Assembly: GCA_964462535.1 (NCBI GenBank)
Contig: CAYWXV010000015.1
Location: forward strand, 1-64,000
Direction of reading: 5' to 3'
Length of the DNA: 64,000 bases
Source of the DNA: CAYWXV01 sp964462535
GTDB lineage: Bacteria; Bacteroidota; Ignavibacteria; OLB7
A program made the translations under genes and the position numbers. The notes beneath the pieces were generated by a model that saw only the letters and a list, made by a program, of their open reading frames with translations, made no database searches and had not been told where the DNA came from. This document shows, piece by piece, positions 54,542 to 63,820 of this stretch (the first letter of the stretch is position 1; every line of letters starts with the position of its first letter).

Positions 54542-55144
54542 TCACCACTCCATTCCACCCAATATCACCTGATGGAGGTATTTCATGGTTGCAACATCCG
54601 GTATGTCAGCGCTGCCGAAGGTCAACTGCGTCATTGCACATTCAAAGAAGTTCCGCGGCGTGAAGAAGACCGCGACGCGCGTGACAGTACGGGATGAATC
54701 GGTCGTGTAGGTATAGGCAGAGAATCGCCTCGGTCCTATTACGAACTCCTCGATATCACCGACCATGGTTGCTCGCCCGTTGCTCCTTCGCCTGCGCTTC
54801 TCGAAGCTCATTTCCACCAATCCTCTCTCCCCATCCTTCTCGAATCGGCTTCGCAGCGCCGGATCGATCGGAGACTCGCTCACGATCACGGACATTGTGT
54901 AGGTCGGATTACACGCGATCACGAAGATCTGCGGTTCCTCAAATTGCTGAGCGTCCAGTGTAATCCAGTCGTTGGGGAGCCGCGTGGAGAGTTCGCCGGA
55001 CGGGGATGTGAGCTGCTCCGATGACAGCGTGATTGCCGGTAGGTTTGCCGGGGGGCCCTGCTGCGTGGTGCGTGGTGCGAAGCATCCCCCGCAGAGGAGC
55101 ACGAGAGGAACGACGAAAGCCTGAAAAGTGCGGATCGAGCGCAT
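54542..55144 (-). CDS. Lipoprotein of unknown function
   Basis: A 200-aa lipoprotein with lipobox ending at Cys21 (LLCGGC). The mature part has a PsbP/DcrB-like look: LSTRLPNDWITLDAQQFEEP, a mid-domain VSESPIDPALRSRFEKDGER and YTTDSSRTVTRVAVFFTPRN. I do not recognise a specific family. It starts 8 nt after the stop of the DUF1684 lipoprotein gene, on the same strand, so they form an operon. Confidence 0.75.
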   Translation of the reverse strand: MRSIRTFQAFVVPLVLLCGGCFAPRTTQQGPPANLPAITLSSEQLTSPSGELSTRLPNDWITLDAQQFEEPQIFVIACNPTYTMSVIVSESPIDPALRSRFEKDGERGLVEMSFEKRRRRSNGRATMVGDIEEFVIGPRRFSAYTYTTDSSRTVTRVAVFFTPRNFFECAMTQLTFGSADIPDVATMKYLHQVILGGMEW

Positions 55145-55152
55145 CGAGGAAC

Positions 55153-55806
55153 TTAGTGAGCGGAGGAATACCCGGCTGGCGGGATCATTTCGCCTGCGCG
55201 AATCGCCACAGGGAGAACGTTTTCAGACGGAACGCGGGGACACGAATACGAATCGTTGTAGGCGCAGTATGGGTTGTAGGCTTCGTTGAAGTCGATCCGT
55301 ATCGGACCTTCACCATCTCCCGCCGGCACCTCCAGATAGCGCCCCCCTTCGTACGTGTCGGATCCATTGGTCGCGTCCCGAAACGGGATAAAGAGGACCC
55401 CGGGGTCCTCGGCAAGTTCGTAGGCAGCGAGAGAGCAGTCGACGCTCCCCACCGAGAACCGAACGTACCCCATCCGCCGTGCCTTTCGCAGCTCTCCACC
55501 TGTCGCGGCAATTTCGACCGATTCCGGACGTCCAAGTCTCGCCAACGTGACAAGAAATGCGAGCGAATCGTTCGGTGGGAAGTACCGAAGACCGGGGAAG
55601 GCGGCCCTGGACGCTTCCGCAAGGGGTGACCCCTCACCCCGCATCAGCGAATCCTTGAGACGCCGGGCCTCCGCGACTTCGCGCGGGTCTACCGCTGCCC
55701 GCCCCGTCCCACCAGCTTCCTCGCGACCGCATGCGAGGACGAGGATGGCGAAGAACGGAATGAATGTCGTCGGGGATAGCAGGAGGAAGGAGGAGAATGA
55801 ACGCAT
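55153..55806 (-). CDS. DUF1684-family lipoprotein
   Basis: A 217-aa lipoprotein with lipobox ending at Cys26 (ILVLAC). The DUF1684 signature is clear: YEGGRYLEVPAGDGEGPIRI, DFNEAYNPYCAYNDSYSCPR and PSENVLPVAIRAGE. Function of the family is unknown; many are surface or periplasmic proteins. The ATG at 55806 sets a normal signal peptide; a longer frame to 55953 runs into the divergent TPR gene and is rejected. Confidence 0.87.
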   Translation of the reverse strand: MRSFSSFLLLSPTTFIPFFAILVLACGREEAGGTGRAAVDPREVAEARRLKDSLMRGEGSPLAEASRAAFPGLRYFPPNDSLAFLVTLARLGRPESVEIAATGGELRKARRMGYVRFSVGSVDCSLAAYELAEDPGVLFIPFRDATNGSDTYEGGRYLEVPAGDGEGPIRIDFNEAYNPYCAYNDSYSCPRVPSENVLPVAIRAGEMIPPAGYSSAH

Positions 55807-55939
55807 CTGGCGTGTATGCCGGGTCAAAGGGACGGCAACATACGAAAACGGGGTGGCTGGCCGATTCTCCCGCAACCCCTTGCACGTCGAAACCACCGGG
55901 GCTATTATTACGACTGCCCCCCACACGGAAAGCCAGTCA

Positions 55940-57388
55940 ATGGACATGTTCAATTACGGTGACGACGACCTTTTCGAAGGACACGACTCGGACGACGGTC
56001 ACGAGGAAATGATCCGCAGACTCCGCGAGCAATTCGGAGGCGACAATGACGCCGCCGAAGATGGTCAGATCCCAAGTACCGATGTGTTGGAGGAAATGGT
56101 CGAGGCATCGCTGGCGGAAGAGCGGTACGAAGAGGGACTTCGCATAACGGACTACTGGCTCCGGTTTGCGCCGTACAGCTACATGGCCTGGCTCAGACGG
56201 GGTGTTGTCCTGATTGGCCTGGGGCGTGCGGATGAAGCGCTGAGCTGTTTCGACCGGGCAGACGCGCTCAATCCTTCAGACACAGAGATTCTGATCAACC
56301 GCGGCATCGCGTACGACAGCCTTGGTCTGTTCGATCGCGCGCTGGAATGCTACTCCCGGGCATTGGAACGCGAGCCGGACAACGAGGAGGCGTTCTTCAA
56401 TCAGGCGATTGCCCTTGAGAGAATGGAACGCTTCACCGAAGCCGCCCTGATGTTCGAGGCCCTTCTGGGAAGTGGTCAGTTTGGCAGGGATTCGCTCTAT
56501 GAGCTTGGATACTGCTACGACTTTCTCGATCGACTCGACGATTCCCTCTCTGCCTACGAGCGGTATTTGAATGAGGACCCGTATAACTACAATGCCTGGT
56601 ACAACAGGGCTATTGTCTTCAGCCGGAAGGGGCAGTTCGCGAAGGCGGTTGAGAGCTACGATATGGCGTTGGCTATAAACGAGGAATTCCCATCCGCCTG
56701 GTACAACCGGGGAAACGCACTAGCCAACCTTGGTCGTCTTCCGGAGGCGGCGGATAGCTATCGTGAGGGGTTGAAATACGAGCCAGACGACGTCGCAGCC
56801 TGGTACAATCTGGGGAACGCTTGCGAGGAGATGGGCGAACTGATGGCCGCTATCGAGGCGTTCACGCAGGTGCTTCGCGTCGACCCGAGGAACTACGAGG
56901 CCCACTTTGGCAGAGGGAGCTGTTACGACGGTTTAGAACGATTTGATCGAGCGCTGGAGGACTACGATCTCGCGATTGCACTGAACGAGGGTGATGCGGA
57001 TCTCTGGTTCGCCAGGGCCGACGTCCTCTACAACGTTGGGCGCGTGCCCGACGCTCTGGTGAGTTATCAGAGGGCCATCGAGATCGATCCGGAAGACGTG
57101 GAGTGCTGGTTCGAGTATGGAGAGACGCTTCTGGAAAAGGGGGATCTCGACGATGCGTTGACCGCATTCAACAGGGCCGTAACGCTGGAGCCCGAATGGA
57201 GCGAATCTCACTACGGGCGTGCTCGCACGCTCCTGCTCATGGAACGATACCCCGAAATGGCAGAGGCCTTGAAGACCTCCATCGACCTAGATCCACGTCT
57301 TCGCGAGGAGTTCATCAGCGAGTTCCCGGCTGTGGCGGAGATGAAGGACGTCCAGCACGTCGTTGCGCCGAGCGCTCCGCATGACTGA
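55940..57388 (+). CDS. Tetratricopeptide repeat protein
   Basis: A 482-aa cytoplasmic protein. After an acidic N-terminus (FNYGDDDLFEGHDSDDGHEE) comes a run of about eleven TPR units, for example AWYNRGNALANLGRLPEAAD, AWYNLGNACEEMGELMAAIE and ALEDYDLAIALNEGDADLWF. Such arrays are protein-binding scaffolds; no catalytic domain is present. The ATG at 55940 is chosen; a longer frame to 55547 reads over the divergent lipoprotein. Its stop overlaps the glycosyltransferase start by 8 nt, so the two are translationally coupled. Confidence 0.92.
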   Translation: MDMFNYGDDDLFEGHDSDDGHEEMIRRLREQFGGDNDAAEDGQIPSTDVLEEMVEASLAEERYEEGLRITDYWLRFAPYSYMAWLRRGVVLIGLGRADEALSCFDRADALNPSDTEILINRGIAYDSLGLFDRALECYSRALEREPDNEEAFFNQAIALERMERFTEAALMFEALLGSGQFGRDSLYELGYCYDFLDRLDDSLSAYERYLNEDPYNYNAWYNRAIVFSRKGQFAKAVESYDMALAINEEFPSAWYNRGNALANLGRLPEAADSYREGLKYEPDDVAAWYNLGNACEEMGELMAAIEAFTQVLRVDPRNYEAHFGRGSCYDGLERFDRALEDYDLAIALNEGDADLWFARADVLYNVGRVPDALVSYQRAIEIDPEDVECWFEYGETLLEKGDLDDALTAFNRAVTLEPEWSESHYGRARTLLLMERYPEMAEALKTSIDLDPRLREEFISEFPAVAEMKDVQHVVAPSAPHD

Positions 57389-58307
57389 TCCCACCAACCT
57401 TCCGACGGTCGTCGTTGGTATCCTGAGCTATAACCGCGTCGATGAGGTGTTGACGACAATCGACATCCTTCTTCGATCCGACTATCCTGCCGACCTTCTC
57501 CGCATCCTGGTTCTCGACAACGATAGCGCCGATGGTACCGTGGAGTCGGTCCGAAGCCGATACGCCGACCGCGTGGAGGTTCTCCCTCTAACGGAGAATC
57601 GTGGTGCGATCACGCGCAACAGAGCCATACTGGATCGCGACGAACAGTTCATAGCCATCTTCGACGAGGACTGTGCCCCGGCGCACATGGATACGCTCGG
57701 ACGCGCGGTGGGCTTGCTGGTGCGCAACCCCGATCTTGGCGGTCTCGCCTTCTACAGTGTCAACGCTGTGACGGGCCGACCTGAATGTCCATCGTGGAAA
57801 CGCATTTCACGCAGGCGACTCCAGGGGGGAGGCTTCGAAGGGGTCTTCGTGACGGGAAATGGCATGCTCTTCCGACGAGATGCCATCCGGCGAACAGGGG
57901 GGTACGACGAGAGGATTTTCTGGGGAAGCGAGGAGTTCTGCTTCGCTCTTGAACTCCTCTACCACGATGTTGCGATCGCGTTCGACCCGACGATAACACT
58001 CGTCCATCGACGGGCACCCCGAGCCATTCCATCGGCGGGCGTTCTGGAGGCGGAGGCGAGGAACAATATCTGGGCTCCGTTCCTTCACTTCCCGTTCCCG
58101 CTGGCGATCATGACCGCGATAGCACATACCGGCCGCAGGCTGCTTCACGCACTGATCTACTCCCGACCGCACGGTATTTCCGCTGTCATTCGAGGAATAA
58201 GGCAGGCCCTACGAGGACTCCCCGACATCCTTTCGACACGCAAACCAATTCCCGTCCGTAAGCTCGCCGGCCACAACCGCTGGTTCTTCGACATGCTCAT
58301 CCGCTAG
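57381..58307 (+). CDS. Family 2 glycosyltransferase
   Basis: A 308-aa GT-A fold enzyme. VVVGILSYNRVDEVLTTIDI is the N-terminal nucleotide-binding strand, LRILVLDNDSADGTVESV and FIAIFDEDCAPAHMDTLG hold the metal-binding acidic motif, and GNGMLFRRDAIRRTGGYDER and WGSEEFCFALELLYHDVAIA are the acceptor-side motifs. A hydrophobic segment after about residue 230 suggests membrane association. It probably adds a sugar to a surface glycan; donor unknown. It is coupled to the TPR gene. Confidence 0.9.
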   Translation: MTDPTNLPTVVVGILSYNRVDEVLTTIDILLRSDYPADLLRILVLDNDSADGTVESVRSRYADRVEVLPLTENRGAITRNRAILDRDEQFIAIFDEDCAPAHMDTLGRAVGLLVRNPDLGGLAFYSVNAVTGRPECPSWKRISRRRLQGGGFEGVFVTGNGMLFRRDAIRRTGGYDERIFWGSEEFCFALELLYHDVAIAFDPTITLVHRRAPRAIPSAGVLEAEARNNIWAPFLHFPFPLAIMTAIAHTGRRLLHALIYSRPHGISAVIRGIRQALRGLPDILSTRKPIPVRKLAGHNRWFFDMLIR

Positions 58308-58312
58308 CCGGC

Positions 58313-58425
58313 TGTTGAAATACGCGCGATCTCTGCGCCGCGCTCGTCGTCGCTCACTGCGGCGTACCTCCGGTACGCCTCATTCGTTCGTCGCCACGCG
58401 CCTTGACCTCGCGCGATTTGAACGG
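58313..58425. repeat. Dispersed palindromic intergenic repeat, copy B
   Basis: From GTTGAAATACGCGCGATCTC the sequence runs to a core hairpin GGCGTACC-TCC-GGTACGCC at 58361-58379 and back through a roughly complementary right arm ending CTCGCGCGATTTGAA. The whole is an imperfect palindrome of about 110 bp. The left half matches copy A at 3686-3750. It sits right after the glycosyltransferase stop and before folB. It may be a REP/MITE-type element or serve as a terminator. Confidence 0.78.
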
Positions 58426-58501
58426 CCTCTTGATCTGAGCGGTATACAACAGTCTCCCAGGTACAACCAGCCCTCCGCACCGGCTCATCTCTCGATCCCT
58501 T

Positions 58502-58897
58502 ATGATCTCCACACCATCAACTATCCGCGTCATCGGCGCGGAGATCTACGCTCGGCACGGAGTCGGTGAGGCGGAGCGGAGTATCGGCGGTCGATACAGC
58601 TTTGATCTCGAGATGGAGACGGACATCGCGCACGCCGCAGAGTCCGATCATGTGGAGGACACGATTGACTATCATGTTGCTTACAACATTGCACGCGACA
58701 TTCTTACACGTACCAATCGTCGTCTGCTGGAAGCCTTGGTCGTCGAGATATCGCAGGCGTTGATGAACGAATTCGCTCGCATTGCTGCATGCACGGTGCG
58801 TCTCAGAAAACTCTCCGTACCGATCGACGGGGTCATTGCCGCTGTCGAAGTCGAACATAGGATCGAGCGTGACGGCGTCGGTGACAATCAAGGGTGA
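58502..58897 (+). CDS. folB: Dihydroneopterin aldolase
   Basis: A 131-aa FolB that cleaves dihydroneopterin to the hydroxymethylpterin used by FolK. Seen: IRVIGAEIYARHGVGEAERS (with the substrate Glu/Tyr region), YSFDLEMETDIAHAAESDHV, DTIDYHVAYNIARDI and VRLRKLSVPIDG with the catalytic Lys. It is followed after 10 nt by folK; the two give consecutive steps of folate synthesis. Confidence 0.93.
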   Translation: MISTPSTIRVIGAEIYARHGVGEAERSIGGRYSFDLEMETDIAHAAESDHVEDTIDYHVAYNIARDILTRTNRRLLEALVVEISQALMNEFARIAACTVRLRKLSVPIDGVIAAVEVEHRIERDGVGDNQG

Positions 58898-58907
58898 ATC
58901 GTTGAAC

Positions 58908-59405
58908 ATGTCGACAGTCGTTGCTCTCTCGCTGGGTGCAAACGTTGGCGAACCGCGCACGACGATTGCCCGAGCTCTCAAGCTGATATCGGCCTCGCCC
59001 GGACTCCGCCTCCGCGCGGTCTCAAGCTACTGGCGCACGCCACCGATTGGCTACGTCGATCAACCAGACTTCACGAACGTTGCTGCCCTCTTCGATTGCG
59101 AGCGCTCCCCCGAGCGGCTCCTTGACAGGCTGCGTGCAATCGAACGCCTTCTTGGACGGAGGGTGCGACAGAAGTGGAGAGAGCGCGAGATCGACATCGA
59201 CATTGTCTTGTTCGGAGACCGTGTGGTCGATCTCCCGGATCTGGTTGTTCCCCATCCGGAGATGCACCGCCGCGCGTTTGTATTGGCCCCTCTCGCAGAA
59301 ATAGCACCTGACATGGTGCATCCATTGCTTGGGAGGACGATATCGAGTCTCTTGGAGCAAGTCGCCGAGTACGATAGGACATCGAAGGAAGTCGTGATTC
59401 TATGA
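58908..59405 (+). CDS. folK: 2-amino-4-hydroxy-6-hydroxymethyldihydropteridine pyrophosphokinase
   Basis: A 165-aa FolK that transfers pyrophosphate to hydroxymethyl-dihydropterin. Seen: ALSLGANVGEPRTTIARALK, SSYWRTPPIGYVDQPDFTN, the signature REREIDIDIVLFG with the Mg-binding Asp pair, and LVVPHPEMHRRAFVLAPLAE. The ATG at 58908 starts the conserved sequence. The stop overlaps the next gene by 4 nt (ATGA). Confidence 0.95.
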   Translation: MSTVVALSLGANVGEPRTTIARALKLISASPGLRLRAVSSYWRTPPIGYVDQPDFTNVAALFDCERSPERLLDRLRAIERLLGRRVRQKWREREIDIDIVLFGDRVVDLPDLVVPHPEMHRRAFVLAPLAEIAPDMVHPLLGRTISSLLEQVAEYDRTSKEVVIL

Positions 59406-61060
59406 ACGTTCATCAGCGAGCGGAGGGTGAAGGAGGGCGTTTGCGTGCCATACTGATTCGCCTCACCGAGCCGGGGGGAAGTGCTCGACTCTCGCGACGG
59501 AGTTGGATTGTCGTTACGATGGTCCTTCTTGTTCTCCTGCTCCCAACGCTCTTTCTTCCGCTCGCTCCTGATCAGGCGCTCTTCTTCGTTGCCGGTCAGA
59601 AGATTATGCAGGGGGGTGTTCTCTACAGGGATATCGTCGACCTGAAGCCCCCACTCATCTACTATCTCTATGCGGTCGCGACATTCCTGTTTGGGCAGAG
59701 CGCCATGGCCATTCGTCTGCTCGATCTCCCACTTCAGGGGCTGTCATGCTGGCTGATCGTGAGATTGGTGCGCCGGTCGGGTGGGAGTGACGTGATCGCG
59801 GCGCTAGCGGCAGTCTCGTATCTCGGCGTCTACCTCGGGCAGGGGTACGGAATCATGGCGGTTCCGGAGAGCTATATGGCCCTACTGGGAGGAGGCGTGC
59901 TCTATCTGACGCTTCACAAGAGAACATCCGCTTCCTTCGTTGCCGCCGGGGCTCTCACCGCTATCCTGTTTCTTCTCAAATACACGTTGGCCATTGTTCT
60001 CCCTGCGGCGATCCTGGCGGAGTGGGTGCTGTTTGATGAAGCGCGGAGGGATCGGACCGTCCACTCATTTCAGATGATCGTCGGCTTTCTTGTCGGTCCA
60101 CTCGCGTTGATTCTTCTGCTTGCGTTCACAGGTGCTATGACCGGGTTCGTTGAGGTTCAGGAGTTCACGCGGTCTTACGTTGCAACCGAAATGGCGTCGC
60201 TATCGCTGTGGCTGCGCAATCTCACGACACTGATTCCCTATCACCTGGCCGTTGATTTCTCAATCGTGTTGATGGCAGGGCTTGGGATCGGCGTAGCCCT
60301 CTCCGTCAAATCGACCAACGGCTATCCGGCTTCCGTCACACGATTGCTTGGATACTCCGTCATACTCTTTGTCTTTCTGACGGCGACCATTGTCATGGAA
60401 GGGAAGTACCACACGTCCCATATTTCCCGTTACTACATGGCCTGCTCGGTGCTGGCTGCGTTCGGCATGGGTCATCTCATCTGGAGACTGGCCGTTGGCG
60501 GATTTGCCCCCTTAAGGCAGGGATACCACCTGTTCGCGGCGATACTGATCATCGTAATGCTGGTCCTCTATTCGCCGGTTGCCGGGTATGGATGGAGGAC
60601 CGCGGCAATAGCGGTGAAGAACATCAAGCGAGAGTTGAATGGACAGGTGGAGAACAGCCCGCTTGTGCAGGACAAACCGCTGGACGAGTCGAGGCAGATG
60701 GCGGACTACGTCTCCCCCCGGCTGCGGCCGGGTGACCATATGATGGCAGTCTCCGCGTTCGCCGGGCTCGTCTACCATACATGCGGGTACGTCCCGGACT
60801 TTCGCCTCTTTCACTCCGCCTTCGTCGTGGCCCCGTTTTCGCCGCAACGATGGAGAGATCAGACGATCAGCTACCTGATGGACTCTGCACCCAGGTTCAT
60901 CGTGGCTCAGTTCACCGATAGCTTCCCGAGCATAACGGGATCCAACCTGACGGCCATTGCGGCGCTCCGCTCCCTTCCGGGCGTTGACTCCCTTCTTAGG
61001 AACAGATACGTTCTCGTCAAGCGATCAGATTGGATGGAACTGTACGAACGACGCAGATAA
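59402..61060 (+). CDS. Multi-pass membrane protein, GT39/ArnT-like glycosyltransferase
   Basis: A 552-aa protein with about ten hydrophobic helices. The first loop has APDQALFFVAGQKIMQGGVL and YRDIVDLKPPLIYYLYAVAT, the D-and-KPPL pattern of PMT/ArnT-type (GT-C) glycosyltransferases that use lipid-linked sugar donors; here the DLKPPLIYY motif is conserved. The C-terminal ~150 residues form a soluble domain (GDHMMAVSAFAGLVYHTCGY). The start overlaps folK by 4 nt, though no metabolic link is evident. Acceptor unknown. Confidence 0.82.
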   Translation: MNVHQRAEGEGGRLRAILIRLTEPGGSARLSRRSWIVVTMVLLVLLLPTLFLPLAPDQALFFVAGQKIMQGGVLYRDIVDLKPPLIYYLYAVATFLFGQSAMAIRLLDLPLQGLSCWLIVRLVRRSGGSDVIAALAAVSYLGVYLGQGYGIMAVPESYMALLGGGVLYLTLHKRTSASFVAAGALTAILFLLKYTLAIVLPAAILAEWVLFDEARRDRTVHSFQMIVGFLVGPLALILLLAFTGAMTGFVEVQEFTRSYVATEMASLSLWLRNLTTLIPYHLAVDFSIVLMAGLGIGVALSVKSTNGYPASVTRLLGYSVILFVFLTATIVMEGKYHTSHISRYYMACSVLAAFGMGHLIWRLAVGGFAPLRQGYHLFAAILIIVMLVLYSPVAGYGWRTAAIAVKNIKRELNGQVENSPLVQDKPLDESRQMADYVSPRLRPGDHMMAVSAFAGLVYHTCGYVPDFRLFHSAFVVAPFSPQRWRDQTISYLMDSAPRFIVAQFTDSFPSITGSNLTAIAALRSLPGVDSLLRNRYVLVKRSDWMELYERRR

Positions 61061-61119
61061 CCAATCGTTGACCGAAGGGGTCGACGCAGTTCCGTAAGTT
61101 GTCGGCCCGTCCATTCATC

Positions 61120-61317
61120 ATGCGCTACTTCATTCTCGGAATCCTCTTTGCCTTCGTCCTATACTGGGCGTCGAAGGGTCTCACACGACGCTTGCTGACG
61201 AAGAGGGGTGGCGCATATCCTCCCCGACGACCTGAGGTGCCACCCCGGGAAACATCGCGACGGTCCCGGTCGCTCGAGTATGACGACGCCCGAGACGTCG
61301 ACTATCGCGACCTCTGA
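61120..61317 (+). CDS. Small membrane protein, DUF4834-like
   Basis: A 65-aa protein with one N-terminal helix (YFILGILFAFVLYWASKGLT) and a basic, Pro/Arg-rich tail ending DVDYRDL. Bacteroidota have a family (DUF4834) of the same size with a similar terminal DYEE-type motif, but the match is weak. An in-frame TTG at 61099 would add seven residues; ATG 61120 is preferred. It precedes the Ppx/GppA gene by 32 nt. Confidence 0.55.
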   Translation: MRYFILGILFAFVLYWASKGLTRRLLTKRGGAYPPRRPEVPPRETSRRSRSLEYDDARDVDYRDL

Positions 61318-61349
61318 TCTCCAACCAATACCGAACGTTCATCCTCCCG

Positions 61350-62951
61350 ATGGTCCCCGCTCCCGATACCCTGGCCGCAATCGATGTCGGAACCAACAGC
61401 TTCCATCTTGTGGTCGCTCGTCTGCTCGGGGAGAACCGATTCTCGGTGATTGCAAAGGAGAAGATTGTCGTTCGGCTGGGGGAGAGCCCATCACAGATCA
61501 AGCATCTTAGCGAGGAGGCAATCAATCGCGGCGTCGACGCGATGAAGCTCCTTGCCCTTGTCGCCGCCAGGACAAATGCCTCCGTGCGGGCCGTGGCCAC
61601 CAGCGCAGTTCGGGAGGCGTCGAATGCCGACGAGTTCCTTGAACGCGTGCGCACCGAGGCTGGAATCGAGATAGAGGTTATCTCCGGATTCGAAGAGGCT
61701 CGTCTCATCTACCTCGGTATCCTCCAGGCCCTGCCAATATTCAGCGAGCGGATCGCGCTCTGTGATATAGGCGGGGGTAGCACAGAATTTCTGGTCGGCG
61801 AAGAGGGGAGAATCCTCTATGCCAACAGCTTCAAAATCGGCTCGATCCGCATGACGCAGCGGTTCTTCCCGAACGAGCGGATTACCGACGATGAAACAGA
61901 ATCGTGCCGTCTCTTCGTTCGTGGTGAGATCTATCACGCCGCACAGGAAATTCGTCGGCATGGCATACGCGAGCTGATCACCTCATCCGGAACGGCGCAA
62001 ACGATAGCCGCAATGGCTGTTGCCGCACGGGGCGAAGAGCCGCCTGAATCGCTGAACGGAAAGCGTTTCACCCGCCGCGAGGTCCGGTCAATCGTCTCAC
62101 GAATCCTGAAGGCCCGGACCTTTGCCGAACGAGCCAGCATACCGGGTGTGGATCCTCGGCGGACGGACATTCTGGCTGCCGGCGCGGTAACGCTGGAGAC
62201 AATCATTGAAGAGTGCGGCGTCGAGGCCATCATCATCAGTGGCTATGCTCTGCGTGAAGGTATCGTCCTCGACACCATCCAGAAGATGGAGGGAGCGCGC
62301 GGAGCGGCCAGGCTATCGGATCTCCGATTCGAAACGGTGATGCGGATCGGTGGGATGTACAATTTCGATGAGGCCCACGGGAGAAAAGTCGCCGACCTTG
62401 CGCTCACCATGTACGATGCGCTCTCTGATATCCATCGTCTGGACGAGCGCTCGCGCGAGCATCTGGAAGCCGCCGCTCTCCTTCACGACGTCGGGTACTA
62501 CATCTCCCACTCGTCGCACCACAAGCACTCGTACTACCTGATCCGGAACAGCGAGGCGTTGGGATTTACGAACGAGGAGATCGCGCTGATCGCCAATGTG
62601 GCGCGGTATCACCGAAAGTCCCATCCAAAGATTCGTCATCCCGAGTTCGCTGAACTTCGCCCGTCCGATCAGCGCCGGGTACGTATCCTGTCGGCGATTC
62701 TTCGACTTGCGGACGGTCTGGATCGGACGCACAACGGGGCCGTCACGGGTATCGACGTTCATGTCGACGAGCAGGAAATCGCGATGCAGATCCACTGTCA
62801 AACCGATGCTTCGATAACGTTCGAGCTCTGGAGCGCAGGGAGGAAGAAGGGATTGATGGAGGAGGTGTTCGACCGTTCAGTGCGGATCACTACCGAGGTG
62901 GAGCAGCCTGAGTTGGACGCTGATCCCGGTGCGCGGATCTCGAAAGGGTGA
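61350..62951 (+). CDS. Ppx/GppA-family exopolyphosphatase / pppGpp phosphohydrolase
   Basis: A 533-aa cytoplasmic enzyme. The actin-like ATPase core has AAIDVGTNSFHLVVARLL (phosphate 1), ALCDIGGGSTEFLVGEEG (phosphate 2) and ELITSSGTAQTIAAMAVAAR. The C-terminal half (about 325-510) is an HD-type domain, AAALLHDVGYYISHSSHHKH and RVRILSAILRLADGLDRTHN, giving the long form of the family. It degrades polyphosphate or converts pppGpp to ppGpp; sequence does not decide which. It follows the small membrane gene. Confidence 0.93.
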   Translation: MVPAPDTLAAIDVGTNSFHLVVARLLGENRFSVIAKEKIVVRLGESPSQIKHLSEEAINRGVDAMKLLALVAARTNASVRAVATSAVREASNADEFLERVRTEAGIEIEVISGFEEARLIYLGILQALPIFSERIALCDIGGGSTEFLVGEEGRILYANSFKIGSIRMTQRFFPNERITDDETESCRLFVRGEIYHAAQEIRRHGIRELITSSGTAQTIAAMAVAARGEEPPESLNGKRFTRREVRSIVSRILKARTFAERASIPGVDPRRTDILAAGAVTLETIIEECGVEAIIISGYALREGIVLDTIQKMEGARGAARLSDLRFETVMRIGGMYNFDEAHGRKVADLALTMYDALSDIHRLDERSREHLEAAALLHDVGYYISHSSHHKHSYYLIRNSEALGFTNEEIALIANVARYHRKSHPKIRHPEFAELRPSDQRRVRILSAILRLADGLDRTHNGAVTGIDVHVDEQEIAMQIHCQTDASITFELWSAGRKKGLMEEVFDRSVRITTEVEQPELDADPGARISKG

Positions 62952-63082
62952 CGCGATCTACCTTGCCTCGCTCCACATTTACAACCCAGTATTCACGTGG
63001 GCTCGATGACGCCGGACGCGGCTGCTCGGAGCGTAGGGAATGTGGAGGTCAAACGTCCGAAATGATTTGAATGGAGATATGT

Positions 63083-63814
63083 ATGCGCAGCCTTCTTAGG
63101 TCACTTCTGGCGGGAGTTGTACTTCTGTTGACGACGACAACGGTGGGTACGGCTCAGATCCCCCGTGTCGTCAGTTATCAGGGATACCTGGCGCTTCCGT
63201 CGGGTGATCCGGCTCCCGACGGAACGCACAACGTCACGATATCCATATACGATCAGGACGTAGGCGGGCGAGTCCTGTTTTCGGAACTCCACAGGGCACA
63301 GGTTGTCCGCGGGCTGTTCAACATCACGATCGGGGGGAACACGTCGCGCGGGATTCCCGACTCGATCCGATTCAATGCCCCCTACTGGGTTGGAGTGGTG
63401 GTGGATGGAGGATCCGAGATGACGCCCCGCACGTTGATGACGACGGCGCCGTACGCGATGAGAGCAGGTGCAGTTGAGTCGGCCCCTGTCCAGGCGGTGG
63501 CGGTCGATGCGGCAGCCTCCCCATTTACACCGACGACAAGTCACGATTTCGTCGGCGTCGATGTCACCGCCGGTCCGGTACTAGTCGTGCTTCCTTCAGC
63601 GGCATCCGTCCCGACCGGGAAGACCTACATCATAAAGAATGTCGCGGGGGACGTGACGCAGGGAGCCGGCCCGGACTTTCACAATGTGATCGTCCGCGTC
63701 AGCGGCGCCGACGCAATCAACCAGAATCAGACTGAGGTACGCATTACGTGGGGGAACGGCGTGGGGTCGTACCGCCTCTTTAGCGATGGTGTGTCGCGGT
63801 GGTTTACCTACTGA
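63083..63814 (+). CDS. Exported beta-rich protein
   Basis: A 243-aa exported protein. The ATG at 63083 has GGAG 8 nt upstream and starts a signal peptide (LLRSLLAGVVLLLTTTTVGTAQ). The first domain has the widespread pattern VVSYQGYLALPSGDPAPDGT, SIYDQDVGGRVLFSEL, VVRGLFNITIGG and TLMTTAPYAMRAG, found before tail-fibre-like or T9SS C-terminal domains in many environmental bacteria. The second domain (about 155-243) resembles a collar or beta-helix unit (YIIKNVAGDVTQGAG). There is no T9SS tail. Function unknown. Confidence 0.78.
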   Translation: MRSLLRSLLAGVVLLLTTTTVGTAQIPRVVSYQGYLALPSGDPAPDGTHNVTISIYDQDVGGRVLFSELHRAQVVRGLFNITIGGNTSRGIPDSIRFNAPYWVGVVVDGGSEMTPRTLMTTAPYAMRAGAVESAPVQAVAVDAAASPFTPTTSHDFVGVDVTAGPVLVVLPSAASVPTGKTYIIKNVAGDVTQGAGPDFHNVIVRVSGADAINQNQTEVRITWGNGVGSYRLFSDGVSRWFTY

Positions 63815-63820
63815 ACGGGA